This document shows positions 12,833 to 25,561 of a DNA stretch of 64,000 nt, piece after piece. The position numbers and the translations under genes were made by a program. This DNA comes from Allium sativum (lineage: Eukaryota; Streptophyta; Magnoliopsida; Asparagales; Amaryllidaceae). The first letter of the stretch is position 1. Each line of letters opens with the position of its first letter. The stretch lies in assembly GCA_030737875.1 (NCBI GenBank), contig CM060922.1, positions 234,154,335 through 234,218,334 of the forward strand. The letters run 5' to 3'. Under the pieces are notes generated by a model. The model saw only the letters and a program-made list of their open reading frames with translations. It was not told where the DNA came from and did no database searches.

Positions 12833-14442
12833 AATGTAACACCCCACCTCCACTAGGATCACTCCTTAGAATGTACTAGCTTTGGAGGGGCGTTATTGTG
12901 AAGGTAAACATGCACAGAGATATCGCAAGACAGAATATATGAAAATAAATATAAGTAAAGCAGCGGTAGCAGATAAAAACCCATCATCATCATCTCAGAA
13001 AACCGACATAGTCAAGTACATAATATCAAAATGTCATGATCCAAAATACAACATAAGTCTAGATACGTGATAACAAAATACATGGTAAAACATCAGTACT
13101 AATCCCCAGAAATAAAAGATAAGCCACAGCTAGCTCAGATCCATACATGAGCTATCCAATAAGCAAGCCAAAGATCCACTAAGCAGATGTAGCCCCTCCC
13201 TGAGAACCTGTGGGGGGGGGGGGGGAAACGGAAGAAAAGAAGCGAAAGAAAACAGGTCAGTCAAAAAGACTGGTAAGCCCTACTACGATCAATCTATAAA
13301 CTAATAAAGTTAACAGCATGATGGAAACTGAGATGAACATACTGGCAATAGATAAAGGTGACCTCACATAAGAAGATTAAGTTTTTGCACCACAGTGTAC
13401 TAGCAAACCCCCAAAACAGAGGTTGATCCCTTAGCCCAAACTTTGGCCCAATAACATGAAGTGACCTTAATATAAGGTCCAGCACAACGGTCTAGTCGAT
13501 CGGCTCCCTATAAACCTAACACGTCAAGTGTTGGTGTCCGTACGGCCCACATGGATGTAGTCAGACTGTGCTGGGTCCACCTTCGGGTGTATCAAGCCCT
13601 AAGGTGTCAACCCCAGACACCTAAGCAATAATGCACAGTCTAAATCTACTGGTACCTGTGCCTCGAGTTTGTCCAATATCGGACTACGTGCACGTCCGTA
13701 GCCCGCCGGACCCGCACCGCTGTACCACTCAGCCGTCGCTTTGGTCGCTTACATCAGTCCAGTAATCGTGCCCCGCCCTAACCTAGCTGTAGGGTTGTGG
13801 TGATACCAAACTGGGATTACTGCTGGAACAGACCACGTTGCTAGGGTTTCTAAGAGGGTTAAGTGTGGTTTTAACCCCTCACTAATCATGGATTAAATTA
13901 GTTAAGTGTAACCACTTAACCCCATCTAATCCTCGCATCCCCATTATTGGTTAAGTATTAGTGGGCCATGACTTAACCCTAATCATGAGGCATTAATTAC
14001 TTAACGCACCCAACCTCTCACATTAGACATCCGTGGTTACCTGGGAAGATTTACACCACGTCTAGGTCTAACCTCGGGTCTTATGGTGCAACATGACCAA
14101 CTACCCACATTAGACCCCACGTTGTGGTTACCTAGGAAGATTTACACCACAACTAGGTCTAACCTCGAGTTGGCCATATCATGTTATCTAACGTCGTGTC
14201 CACTTTGAAACATATTTACAAGTTAACATATACTTGGGTAGACCTAACTTAATAGATAAATTCCCAAAGGGTAGACCTAACTTAATAGGTAAATTCCCAA
14301 TCTTTTAGTTCCATGTATTTTTAAGTTTACCCAAACCCTCCCAACGTCATTATCTCGCTTACATATTCGTCATAACGCATAAGGGTAAAAAGGTAACTTA
14401 GCATAACATACATGATGAACTTCACATATCATAATAATCATG

Positions 14443-14810
14443 CATACATGTTAAACTTGCAAATCATGTCATAATGAACTCGCATAAACATGCATAGCTT
14501 ATTAAATATGCATAACATGGTAAGGTGAACTTGCATAAACATGCATAACCCATTAAGCTTGCATAACATGATAAGGTGAACTTGCATAAACATGCATAAC
14601 CCATAAAACATGTATAACATGGTAAGGTGAACTTGCATAAGTATGCATAATCCATTAAACTTGTAGAACATGGCATAGCAAACTCGCATATGCATGCATA
14701 ACTTATGAAACATGTAAAACATGGCATAATGAGTTCACATAAGCATGCATAACTTATGAAACATATAAAACATGGCATAGTGAGTCCGCATAAGCATGCA
14801 TAATCAACTA
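14443..14810 (-). repeat. 51-bp tandem array in B 5' LTR
   Basis: Same array and near-identical units as 6358-6725. The open minus-strand frames across it are by-products of a period divisible by three. Confidence 0.85.
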
Positions 14811-15423
14811 AACTCACATAAATCTCGACTTTCACCACATATTAACTTTAGAGTTTGTAAAGTGAAGGTAAGAGGGCTTACAAATATAAACAAGTCACAA
14901 ATCCACCAAATAAGATGAAGAAGCCCTTTTAAAACCCAAAACAAAGCTTCAAATAAGAAAGCCCTTTTGCAAAATCCCAAAAACACAAACTTAGCAAATC
15001 AAACTTGCAACTTAATGAAGTATGCAAGTTACTAAGCATTCATACAACATAGAAAAGGTTGTGTGATCATCATATCTTCATAGGATTAAACTTTGAGGAA
15101 GGTGGAGGCTAGGGATTTTAGGTGGAGGCCATTTCAGGATTCAATTTGACATAGTTTAGTTGCTAGATTGATTAATGAGGCTTTAGGGTAGGATTAGGGG
15201 TATATTTATAGAAGATTAGAGTGTTTTTAGCCCTACGATTAACCCTAGGTTAGTTTTGGCCCGTCAGATCTCGGAATTCTCTAGAACCAAGCCACAAGAC
15301 CAAGCCCAAATCAAAGTGGCGCGCCAGGCAAAACTGCTTGCTTACCCCTTGTCGACAGGGCAGTCGACAGGGCAGTCGACACCATAGGACCCCTGTCGAC
15401 ATGCCTGTCGACATGGGGGTCCT

Positions 15424-15441
15424 GGCGGGAATTTTCCCGCC
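15424..15441 (-). promoter_or_regulatory. E2F-like palindrome in B 5' LTR
   Basis: GGCGGGAATTTTCCCGCC contains the plant E2F consensus TTTCCCGCC, and its inverted half matches imperfectly. Equivalent palindromes occur in D and F at the same place in the LTR, next to the GTCGAC cluster. Binding is inferred from the consensus only. Confidence 0.45.
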
Positions 15442-15698
15442 TAACCCCGATTAGCCCTAATCCTGGTTTTTAATTTGAAATTTAAATCTGTTTTTAGCAT
15501 AGAAATTTCTGAAAACTTCAATGGGCCTTAACCGGGTCATACTGACTCCGATTTTCGAAAACTCGGACTCTATTTCGCGTATTTTTCCGAGACGAACGCA
15601 ATGGCATAGCCCGTTTCCCCTGATTCTGATTTTAGAATTAAATTCTGCCTCGATTTATGTTATAATAGTTTATTGAAAATACGGGTTGTTACAGGATT

Positions 15699-15980
15699 AT
15701 ATAGCTACTGTTTGTTTCCGCTGTGATGTAAGTGTTGTACTCTAATATACAAATGCAGATATGTGCTTTCAAGTTATGTTGTATATTATATTTTATTCGT
15801 TCCGCTGTGAGGTTCGTGTTATCTAATGTTGTCTTCTTCTTCTTCTTCTATTCTAAGTTTCTATCTTATCTATTCTCACCCTCTAACTTCTTTCATTAAC
15901 TGCTGGGTTTTTCGATGTTTGGTTAGTCGTCATTGAGTTTATGTCGATAACCAAAGTCGCCCAAAAACTGGGTCGTTACA
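15699..15980 (+). repeat. Element A 5' LTR, second part
   Basis: Resumes the A LTR after element B and its right GGATT duplication (15694-15698). Collinear with 21716-22003, ending GGTCGTTACA. It is followed two bases later by a primer binding site, which proves that this is the 5' LTR of A. Confidence 0.92.
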
Positions 15981-15982
15981 GT

Positions 15983-15994
15983 TGGTATCAGAGC
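15983..15994 (+). other. Primer binding site of element A
   Basis: TGGTATCAGAGC two bases after the LTR end at 15980; complementary to initiator tRNA-Met. Confidence 0.95.
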
Positions 15995-17386
15995 TTAAGT
16001 TAAGTGATTTACCTTGGCTTTGTGGCGTGACTCAGTAGAGATGATGTTTGTAATACCCTAGATTGAGTTTGAGTGTATATATATGAGCGCATATTTGTTA
16101 TTCAATATAAAAATTTGTTTTATATTGTGGATATTTGTCGATTGAGTTGTTTATGAGTTCTGGTCGATCAGTTTGGTCCACTGTATTGATAGCGGTTTCC
16201 AAACACTTGAATACGATGAACCGATACGGTATGTTTTGAAAAGTGGGTAAATGGAATAATTTTGCCTAAATTATATTTTGATATAAGAGAATTATTAATA
16301 TGTGAAATATTAGTATATTGGATGTGTTGGTTGTTATTATAATCAAATAAGATTATAAAAGTGAAATGGTTATAAATAACCAATCAAATTTCGTATAAGT
16401 CTACGAAATGAATAGAATCTGAATTAAGAATCAGAATTGAAATTAAAACCTGAAAATTTGGAGAGGTGTTTGTAAATGAACATGGTTTTTAAAATCCTGG
16501 GAGATTTTAAATTTGTTACAAGCATTGAAATGATATTTTGAAATGATTTCAAAAGGGAAGTGTTTAAATATGAGTTTTGAAAAGTGATATAGTATTGAAC
16601 TCACTTCGATCGCTGGAAAATAGATTCTGATGGTGAAGTCAACCATCATCGGTGTTCATTTTCGAGTTCTAAGTGATGGATTACTACCAAAGATTTTTGT
16701 TTTTAAATTGTTTTGCGAAAACAAGGTGTTCAGAAATTCAAAGGTTTAGTAATTGTTATTATGATTTCAAGTTGATTTGAAATGGAAACCCGGGAATTTA
16801 AAATTCTATAGTTTAAATGTGACTTGTAAAGTCAAATAAAACTGAAATGGATTAGAGGATAATCTGAAATGGAATTGAGGGATAAGTTATGAGTTCGAAA
16901 TTGGTGATTGGGGTTGGAATGAAATTGAGCTTCGATATAAGCGAATAATTGTGTTGAGATTTGGTTGATTGAAACTGATTGGAATGATATTGGTATATGT
17001 TGAATTGGTAATAGGTGCAAAGGATATAAATGATATGCCCGACAAAAAGGTACAAGTTTATTTATATATTAGTTGGTGATTTATGAGCCGGTTTGGAAAG
17101 CCGCTTGGCTATTTGATTTTCTTTTGGGTTGGAGAAGGCCAAGAGAGGCAAGTTGTGGTTTTACTAATAGGGCTGTACAAAGGAGGTTATGGTGAAATTT
17201 TCCGAAATTTTAAAGTGCTAGAAAATTTTCAAAATTTTTTAAAATTTTAGTTAGTCGGAAGGAATAAATATTTTAGTCAATATTAATTGGTTCGGAGAAA
17301 CAAGAGATTAGAGGTAAATAGATAAATTTTTACCCAATAGATAGGGTCGTCCTCTACCTTAGTAATTTCGAGGACAAAATTATTTT

Positions 17387-17399
17387 AAGGGGGAAAGAT
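17387..17399 (+). other. Polypurine tract of element A
   Basis: AAGGGGGAAAGAT directly before the TG of the 3' LTR at 17400. Confidence 0.85.
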
Positions 17400-18453
17400 T
17401 GCAATGACCCGCATTTTTAGCTGTCGAATAATTAATTAATTTAATTATTAAATATCGAGTTGGCGATTTCGATAACCATAATTAAATAATATTTATATTT
17501 AATTTATATAAATAATAGAATAATATATATTTCCGGAATAATCGGAAATAACAGAATTCATGATATGATGTGAATTGGACAATATATAATTCAGTATTTA
17601 TTGAATTATATTAGCGAATTTATTTAATAAGTCCAGTTGAACGTAATAATTATAGTATAATTAAAATCGAGCTCAAAATGGCGCGAAAGTTCGGGATTTG
17701 GCAATTTGAACTTCAACTGGGAATACAGGATCCGTTTTAAGTCGGATTTCTATGAAACAAGAAACGTGTGGAGCTGGTGGAGTATATTTTTCTAATGGAA
17801 GAGAAAAATCAGGATTTCATCATGTAGATTTTGATTTATATCCAAATCAAATTTTAGAATAGTCGCTATGGAATTCCTTTAAAATTTATAGCGATTTATT
17901 TATATTTTAAATGGATTTTTCAATATAAATTGATACTGAATTAATCTGGATTTCGAATATCGAGCTATCAATCCCGTTATGGAGCTGTATGGTATTATAG
18001 TGAATATACATATGATAATATTTATTTATAAATATTTAATTTAATTATTTTTAAATATATTTATATATTTAAAAGGGTTATTTAGATATTTAAAAATAGC
18101 CAGTTTTGCAAATGACCTCAGTTTTCGACGAATCTAATTTTGTTGGATCCGCAATATTAAACTATTGCTGGATTTCAATTTTCATGATTTTTGGAGTCAG
18201 TGTGTGGCCATACGGATTTTTAATGTGAAAAACAGTCGATAATTCAACCTTTAAAAACACGTTGTGTGAGCAAACGGAGTCAGAATTCGACGAAACCAGT
18301 TTCATTGGGTCTGTAATGTCGAACTGTAGCTACATGTCAATTTTCATGATTTTTGGGTATCGTACGTGGTCACAGGAATTTTTAAGGACAAAAACTAACA
18401 ACGTTGGAATATATATGAATATAATAATCGAATATTGAAATAATATAAACATC

Positions 18454-18463
18454 CTATATAATA
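18454..18463 (+). promoter_or_regulatory. TATA-like site in element A 3' LTR
   Basis: CTATATAATA, matching the 5' LTR copy at 1526-1535, with the same pyrimidine-rich downstream context. Confidence 0.4.
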
Positions 18464-20481
18464 CCCTAAAACTTCCTAAACCTAATCTAAAGTCCACGCT
18501 CCTCTTTTCCTTCAGCCGCCAATAATTTCTTCAGTAAAACCGTAAGAAACCAAAAGGGAAATCAAAGGAAAAATCAAAATAAAATCACAAAGCTCCTCTA
18601 AAATCATGTTGTACATAGTGTTGGAATCCTGAGATCAAAAGATTGTTGTGTATGCCATTAATTTTGGGTGCGATGGTATTTTCCGTGTTCGGACGCGGAA
18701 ACAGTATTTCTAAGGTTAGGTTATTTCGAGATTTGGGGAGTCGTTTTGGAATTTAAATGATGGATTCAGGGTTTGCGTGAGGAGTAGAGGTCGGTGGCAT
18801 GTTTTGGGACGTTTCGATGAGAAAAACCATCGACGTTGCACAGTAATTTTTCACGATGACCTGGGTGTCGCGTTTCAGAAGGGCGAGGTCGAGGTGGAAA
18901 TGAAGGTGCCGTGTCGAAGTGTGTGAGAAGAGATGGAGGGCGGTGGGTTTTGTGTGTGAATCGGTGGTGTGATGAGGGAGGATGATAACGAGTTCGGTCA
19001 TGGTTTTCCACTGGAGATAGAGTCCTGATTTTTGGTTGAGGAGGGAGGAAGAGTTTCAAACGGGTGCGGGCTTGGAAATTGGTAATGGGCCTTGTTTTTA
19101 AAAGTGATCCCAATAGGAAATTTAATAAATTTTAAATTTTTATAAACTTGTATAAGTCATATCTTATTCATACGTAATCTGACTTGCTCGAAACAAGATC
19201 CGTTGGGATCGTATGGATGGTAGCTCCACAAAGGAACTGACTGGGAGCGAATCAGAGCTCGTTACAACTTGTAGCAAAATAAATTATCCATTTGAATCAA
19301 GGGATGATTATCATTATTTAACGATGATCGGCCAATGTGGGTAAAACTCACCAAATCTGAACAGTTATATTTTTAGAACATATTTTTAGAACTGTTAATC
19401 ATCTATTGATTGCTATGTGTTAACTGTTTGGTTAAATTGCTTGTGTATTGGTTGAAATTATAGATAACGATATATATATAATTCATTAACCAAATATTGA
19501 TTCTGTTTAGCAGAATATTTCATATTGAAATGAAATCGATGTTGATTATTGTTTAACATCTGTGATGCAGGGAAACAAGATGGAGGGACCCAACTAGGTT
19601 CCTGAATATATAAAATATTGTTTTGTTTCATATATTGTGATATATGATGTGATATATAATATGTTGTTGATTATGTGGGTTTGAATGATATCGATCACGG
19701 TTGTTTGGTATTTTAAATACCGTAAGAAATACTGGGATGTAAAATGTGGATTTTCAAAGTATATTTTGAAAATAAATTAGTTATATAAAATCAATGGATT
19801 TTATATATATAAAGGAAAAGGATTTTATAAAAGGAAAAATTATGAAATCAAAAGAGTTATAAAGGAAATATATTTGTAAAACAAAAATAAAGGAAATATA
19901 TTTTTAAACCAAATATACAGGAAATTATTTGTAAAACAAATATAAAAGGAAAAGATTTGAAAGCCAAATAGAAAGATGAATATTTGTAAAACAATTACAA
20001 ATAGAAATAAAATGGAAAACATTTGAAAAACATTTACAAATAGAATTTAAAGGGAAATATTTGTATAACATTTACAAACAGAGAAAATGGAAATATTTAT
20101 TTATAGAATAAATAAAGTTTTAATAGGATTATTTATTTAGAATATAAATAGAGTAAAGGAATATTTATTTAGAAAGTAAATATAATAAAGGAATATTTAT
20201 TGGGAAAATAAATAGAGTTAATGAAAAGGAGTTAATCGAACATAGTTAATCAAAATGGAGTTAAACAAAAATTAGAAACTGACTAAAGAGTAATAATTTG
20301 AATGGTTTCCTAAGTATCGATCTGATGTTGGTTTCAGCCTTCGAGGTTTATACTTAGGAAGTTGTTCTCTTGTTAGTTTATAGTTAGAGTCTGATAGATA
20401 TGGAAGAATAATAATATGTAATTAAGCCATGGAAATGTTTTCCAGTGTTAATAACGTTTATTTTCTAAACATAGAAAATAA

Positions 20482-20483
<2 letters not shown>

Positions 20484-20517
<34 letters not shown>
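20484..20517. repeat. (AT)n microsatellite
   Basis: About 17 AT dinucleotides. The 5' LTR has only a short run at the same point (3540-3556), so this repeat has changed length since A inserted. Confidence 0.9.
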
Positions 20518-20521
<4 letters not shown>

Positions 20522-21579
20522 TTGATGACTGGATCGATAATTCCATTTGGAAATAAGATCGTTGTGTGTATACAGACATGTTTTCATTTGATAGTTAAAT
20601 CACCGACTATCAAAGTTTTGACCATTTTAACGTTGTTATTATGGAGAGACCGGTTGGATTATTATCCGAAGAACCACTCTGTATTGGCATAAGCGTTGTG
20701 AATCAAGTATGCTGAATATATTGAAGACGGAGTAAAGCGCAAGGGTTGTTGTATAAATCTTAGATAACAATTGCCTAAGATGGATGTACTGAATAGTGCC
20801 TTCAGTTTGTCCAGTCCCAGGACAACTTGTATGGAAGAAGGCCTGACAGAGTATATCCAATAGATCGCGTAAGTTGATTTCTTCAAATGTATTCACGTTC
20901 GGTAGCGGAGGAATTCGTTTCTCTTAGCTTTATACCCGTGGTATTTTTGGATAAGTCAATTGGTGATTTGGTGGGTATGACGATGTGGAATTCTAAGTGA
21001 ATGAAGATTGATATGTAAAATGATAAGCGTGGCTTCTAGCCTCACAACCGGGAAATGACAGAAATCGGGTTGGCAGCATGGCTATGTGAGTTCCTTCCAT
21101 TATGGTGTATTATCACCTGATCTAGAGTTTCACTTACTTCTATAATCTATTGTCAATGCTGTCCCATTCGGGAAATGGTTGCTGATCCCAACCGTTGGTG
21201 ATAATACATTCGATACACTCAAGCGAAATGAGTGGTCGGTCATGTGTGGCCGGGTTGCAAGATGTTCTTGTTGAACCCATGTATTTCTCTCAAGAGGTTC
21301 ACTATCAGAAGGTGGTTCCATACCTTGTCATAGTTGGAAATCCATTATCCAATAAGTACTCGCGGTTTTGATTGTATACTATGTATGTAGAACGTGAGAT
21401 GAAAGCATTTTTGCTAGATGATTATTATGTTGTGGTCGATAGAAACTATTATAGTATCAAAGAATTTTGATATAAAGATTTTTTTTGGATTCAAATAAGG
21501 GAAAATCCGTTCCGTTATACGGCGTGGTCTTATGAGATATCGTTTTGTTGCTCAAACCATTTTAAATTGTTTTACTCAC

Positions 21580-21645
21580 ACCAGTCCCATGACTGACTCG
21601 GAGTTTATTTTGTTTTGTTTTCCCTAAACTCTTGGGTGCCCAAAT
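21580..21645 (+). other. Conserved hairpin pair in element A 3' LTR
   Basis: CAGTC-CCAT-GACTG followed by GAGTTTA ... TAAACTC and the word GGGTGCCC. Homologous to 595-655 and 33463-33520, where some stem positions differ in a pair-preserving way. About 410 bp from the LTR end. Confidence 0.65.
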
Positions 21646-22003
21646 TTGTATGGGCAGTCAAGTAGTCGGAATTTTTCAGATACTTGAAGAGATGGAGCAG
21701 GAAGCTTCAGGATTATATAGCTATTGTTTATTTCCGCTGTGATGTAAGTGTTGTGCTCTAATATACGAATGCAGATTTGTGGTTTTGAGTTATGTTGTAT
21801 ATTATATTTTATTCGTTCCGCTGTGATGTTCGTGTTACTCTGATGTTGTGTTCTTCTTCTTCTTTTTCTTCTATTCTAAGTGTCTATCTTATCTATTCTC
21901 ACCCTCTAACTTGTTTCGTTAACTACAGGGTTTTTCGATGTTTGGTTAGTCGTCATTGAGTTTATGTCCATAACCATAGTCGCCCAAAAACCGGGTCGTT
22001 ACA

Positions 22004-22261
22004 GATTCATTCTCAAATTCACATTTTTTCAATAAAAAAAATCAATTTTTAATCAAAATTGAGAAACTGAAAGCCGATTTTGATTCAAATTTATCGATTG
22101 AAATATTATACCAAAGATAGCAATATGTATATGGGTGTCCATTTATCTATGTTAATGCAAGTATTCATGATAAAGTATATGTAAGACAAACATATCTTTC
22201 TAACATAAAATAAATATGGTTATAAAGTGTATCATTGACGTGAATCAACTTATAAAGCAAT
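22004..22261. other. Unassigned AT-rich flank
   Basis: About 260 bp between the end of element A and the start of LTR fragment G. No ORF, repeat or RNA gene recognised. It may be the only sequence in the window not derived from a recognisable retroelement. Confidence 0.5.
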
Positions 22262-24587
22262 TGTAACACCCTATAATTTTATAATATTAAAATTGACAAA
22301 TTTAAGAACACTTAATTTTTAGAGGAAGAATTAAGGAAAATGGGTTGCGCCATTGCGTTCGTCTCGAAATTCTGCTTGAGATACAGTCCGAGTTTGTGTA
22401 AAACGAATTCAGTATGAAGAATTTATGGAGGTTAAAAGATTACAGTTTAAATCAGAATTAATATAATAATTAAAAATCGAATTAGAATTTCAAACCAACA
22501 AGAGCGGGCTGGGCGGGAATTATCCCACGCTAGGGTGTCGACCCACCTAAGGGAGTCGACATAGGTGTCGACCCCCCTATAGTGGTGTCGACATAGGTGT
22601 CGACCCCCCCATAGGGGTTGACCTCATCAGGCCAGAACAGGCTGTGACGAATTCTTGTGTATGAGGGCATATGTGGCATCTTCTGATTGGTTGGGTGATG
22701 TGTATTCATGGTTTGGATGGTTTAGATGGATCCTAACCTAATCCAAAGGCCCTTATTCACCTAATACACCTATATAAACACATCTAGACCTAACCTTAAT
22801 TTCATTAAATCAATTCATGGCGCCTCCATGCTGCACAACTCTAAACTATCCTAGCCTCCACCAAAGTAAATCAAATTCAAGTTGGAAGATAAGAATCAAA
22901 GCCTACATCAACGATTTCGCTAATCAACTTTAGAAATCAGAATTCAGATTTATTCTCTATCCTTAATCCTATCGCTGTGAGTCTATTTCACTTTCACAAG
23001 ATAATTAAATTAAAAGTAATTGTGATAAGTTGTGAATTGGATTATATGAATATGCCTGTAATGAAACTTATCAAGTTTGCAAATTGTCACCTTTTTGATT
23101 CATACCCATAAACCTGCCATATGCCTTTTAGATCTATTTTGTCATTACATGCTTGTTTATGTTCATATGTATGTTCTTATGTTTATGCCATTTTTGATTC
23201 TCTTTCCTCCTCCTTTTCCTTTTTCTTTTTATGAGGTTAGGCTAACTTCGAGCCTAACATATTATGTGAGGTTTGCATATGAATAACGTTTGAACGATTG
23301 GGAAAAGTTTGGGGAATGTTGAATAATATGTGAAATGTGAATTATTGGCATAAATTGTTGGTAACCATGGAAGTTGGTTTGGACATAATTTAGGTTTAAT
23401 TTGTATACATGGGTTTTTGGAACAAATTATGAATAACTATGAAGATGGGTTGGGTATAATTTGGTATAACTTGTAAACTTGGGATTATAGGCATAAATTG
23501 GATAAGAATTTGTCACATAAATTTGGATTGGAATTTATATGTAATTGGGAACCACTATAATCCATGATTTGAGGTGAACTTAGTAATAATGAACACCTAA
23601 TACATGAGGTTAGATGGGTTTGCGGTGTAAGCCTGCCCGGAACCACCCAGCATGTCCAGCAACCGCAAACGGTATCTAATGTGAGAGGTCAAGGGCAGAA
23701 AGTAGATGCGTAATAATGCAAAGACGAAAGGTTAGATTGGTTTGTGGTATAAGCCTACCCGGAACCACCCAGCATATCCAGCAACCGCAAACGATAATCT
23801 AATGTGGGAGGTCTTGCAAAATTTTAGTTATTATGAATTAATGGACTTAAGAACAAGGAAACAATAATAGGTAGGCTTGTCCTAGGGACAACTGGGAATT
23901 ATAACTTATGGAATAAGGTAAGTTATAATGAACGAAGGAGAAAACAGAATAACTTATGGAATAAGGTAAGTTATAAGGAACGATAAGGGAAGATGAAACA
24001 ACTTATGTAACAAGGAAAGTTGTACTTAATTGAAGATTAAATTATCTGTAACAACAAGAATAAATCTACAAATGAAGATAACATAAGTTATATGAATGAC
24101 ATAACAGAAGATTGGTTAAGTTGAGTAATTCTCTGAGTGTCAATCTGATGTTGATTTCGGTCCTCGAGATTGATACTTAGGGAGCTATTCTCTTAACCGG
24201 TGTATATGTGAAATGCAATTAAAAGCACTTAACCAAGATGAGGCATGTGGTAAGATATATGTATAAAAAAGGTTAAGTGGGTGACATGGGTAGCATGTGA
24301 AACACGGTTAAGAACTCTTAACCAAGAGAAGACATGTGGGGAAGACATGGGAACCGTAAAGGAGTTAAGTGGGCGACATGGGTAGCATGTATTGCATCGG
24401 TACCATGCATAACATATTCAAAGATGTCATGGGTAGCATGTATTGCATGGGTAGCATGCATAACATAATTAAAGAACTTAACCAAGATGAGACATGTGGT
24501 AAGACATGGGGATAAAAGGGGTTAAGTGGAGACCAAGCTTAGGAGGGAAGCCTGTGTCAAGTGTGAGGACCATTTTCAACCAGTAAC
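22262..24587 (+). repeat. LTR fragment G (chromovirus-type, 3'-truncated)
   Basis: Begins TGTAACACCC and continues with GCGTTCGTCTCGAAATTCTG like the start of F, so it is the 5' part of a plus-oriented LTR. It holds a degraded GGGCGGGAA palindrome (22511-22530), five GTCGAC sites (22538-22622), the twin hairpins (23609-23803), short tandem blocks containing GTAAGTTATAA (about 23925-24015), a conserved AATCTGATGTTGATTTCGG block (about 24145), and GGGTAGCATG repeats (24260-24480). It lacks the ~1.3 kb expected at its 3' end. No ORF is convincing; the 69-aa ORF at 23077 has no recognisable features. Confidence 0.8.
23609..23803 (+). other. Twin hairpin element in LTR G
   Basis: Two hairpins about 120 bp apart. 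First: TTAGAT with ATCTAA outside, GTTTGCGGT with ACCGCAAAC inside. Second: TTAGATT with AATCTAA outside, GTTTGTGGT with ACCGCAAAC inside (one G-T pair). Loops share GCCCGGAACCACCCAGC-like sequence. They correspond to the hairpins of B, D, E and F but have different stem bases. Confidence 0.7.
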
Positions 24588-24839
24588 TGTAACAACCCGT
24601 ATTTTGATAATGTGTTATAACTATAAATCAAGGCAGAATTAACTTTTAAAATAATAATCAAGGGCAACGAGTCAAGTCATTACATTCGTCTCGAAATTCT
24701 GCTTGGAATCGAGTCCGAGTTTTCGAAAATCGGAGTCCGTATGACCAAGCTATGACCCTTCGAAGTTTCAGGAATTTTCAGGTTCAAAAACAGCTCAGAG
24801 TTCAAATTCAAATTTCGAATTCAAACCCCAGAACGGACT

Positions 24840-24859
24840 GGGCGGGAAATTTCCCGCCC
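24840..24859. promoter_or_regulatory. Perfect 20-bp E2F-like palindrome in solo LTR F
   Basis: GGGCGGGAAATTTCCCGCCC is fully self-complementary and contains TTTCCCGCC, the canonical plant E2F site, on both strands. Confidence 0.5.
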
Positions 24860-25561
24860 AGGACCAGGTCGACCTAGGGGTCGACCATAGTGTTGACCTG
24901 CCCAGGACCAGGTCGACCATAGTGTCGACCTGGGTTTCGACCTGGTGGCCAAGCCCACTTTTGAAGCTGGGTTCACTCTGATGTTCCTGGTCTCGTTTTC
25001 TGTCCAGATTCATTTACCTGACCCTATATAAACAGTCCCTAACCCTGGTCTCTCTACACAAATTCTCTATGGCCTTATGCTGCTAGAATTCTGGTTGAAA
25101 AGTTAGAGAAAAGGGATTGCTTCTTCTCCAACAAGACTACGTGTAGAGTTTTGCTGTTTGGGGGATTTCTGTTAGACTCAAGATTCTACATCACCTCTTT
25201 TGTTTTCTAATTCTCAAACCACGATCTGTAAGCCCCAGTTACTTTTATTTCTAAACTTTAAACTTAATATGGACATGTTGTAAATTGTAATTGAACCTAA
25301 GTATGATAATTATCTTGGATCTATCATTATATATCTTGGGTCTGTTATTGTTCCTTTTGGATCTATTATTTTGGATCTACTATTATTCACCTTGGATCTA
25401 TTCATCTTGAATCTTGACTTATGGGAATATTTATATGAAATTGATTTGGGGCCTAAACATGTTGTAAACCTAAACCCCTCATTTCCATGATGTTAACATG
25501 CCTGTGATGTTGAATTAGTTGTTATTCACAAGTTGGTCATATCGCGCTTGAAACCCGAGGT

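Larger units (their letters stand above)
4751..15693 (-). mobile_element. Element B: Tekay/Del-like Ty3/gypsy chromovirus, nearly intact
   Basis: A complete 10.9 kb LTR retrotransposon on the minus strand. Its LTRs (4751-7608 and 12835-15693) begin TGTAACA and end TGTTACA and differ at only a few dozen visible positions. It has a tRNA-Met primer site, a polypurine tract, a five-base target duplication, and one gag-pol frame with two nonsense codons. RT/RNase H/integrase followed by a chromodomain places it among chromoviruses, best matching the Tekay (Del) clade. Low LTR divergence and the near-open frame point to a recent insertion, later than element A. Confidence 0.95.
12835..15693 (-). 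repeat. Element B 5' LTR
   Basis: 2859 bp, nearly identical to 4751-7608. Plus-strand landmarks: G run at 13211-13225; CAGTC/GACTG hairpin at 13255-13275 (about 430 bp from the LTR 3' edge); twin hairpins at about 14020-14170; 51-bp array at 14443-14810; five GTCGAC sites at 15350-15412; and palindrome GGCGGGAATTTTCCCGCC at 15424-15441. This LTR would carry the element's promoter, read on the minus strand. Confidence 0.95.
15981..17399 (+). other. Element A internal region, non-coding
   Basis: 1419 bp between LTRs with no gag or pol similarity in any frame. Its last 400 bp match the end of the element C interior in short blocks: TGCCCGACAAA, TTTATGAGCC, AGCCGCTTG, GGAGGTTATGG-GAAATTTT, and a TTCGAGGACAAAATTATTTTAAGGGGG stretch just before the LTR. 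The interior presumably retains only cis-acting signals for priming and packaging. Confidence 0.8.
988..22003 (+). mobile_element. Element A: non-coding long-LTR retrotransposon (LARD-like), interrupted by element B
   Basis: Two copies of a long LTR flank a short interior. The 3' LTR is complete (17400-22003). The 5' LTR is present as 988-4750 plus 15699-15980 and lacks about the first 515 bp. Interior 15981-17399 carries a tRNA-Met primer site and a polypurine tract but no ORF of gag or pol type, so the element cannot encode its own replication proteins. The LTR (4.6 kb) is three times longer than the interior. The LTR copies differ at many sites, so A is older than B, which sits inside it. 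The 3' flank begins GATTC at 22004, but no matching 5' duplication can be seen because the 5' end is lost. Confidence 0.85.
17400..22003 (+). repeat. Element A 3' LTR (complete)
   Basis: 4604 bp, TGCAATGACCC to GTCGTTACA. Contents in order: AT-rich start; a GGCGCGAAA site near 17681 (complement TTTCGCGCC is E2F-like); two tandem ~160-bp modules with the TTCGACGAAACCAGTTT word (18110-18330); TATA-like CTATATAATA at 18454-18463; a G-rich region whose complement is C-rich (18740-19110); AT-rich degenerate repeats (19840-20230); a GATCTGATGTTGGTTTCAGC block at about 20319; an (AT) microsatellite at 20484-20517; and the hairpin pair at 21580-21645. It keeps the empty site for element B near 21710. 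Confidence 0.92.

Noticed and set aside
15981..17399. Hidden gag remnant in the interior of element A
   Set aside because: No CCHC, protease or RT motif in any frame; the only similarity is to cis-acting blocks of element C.
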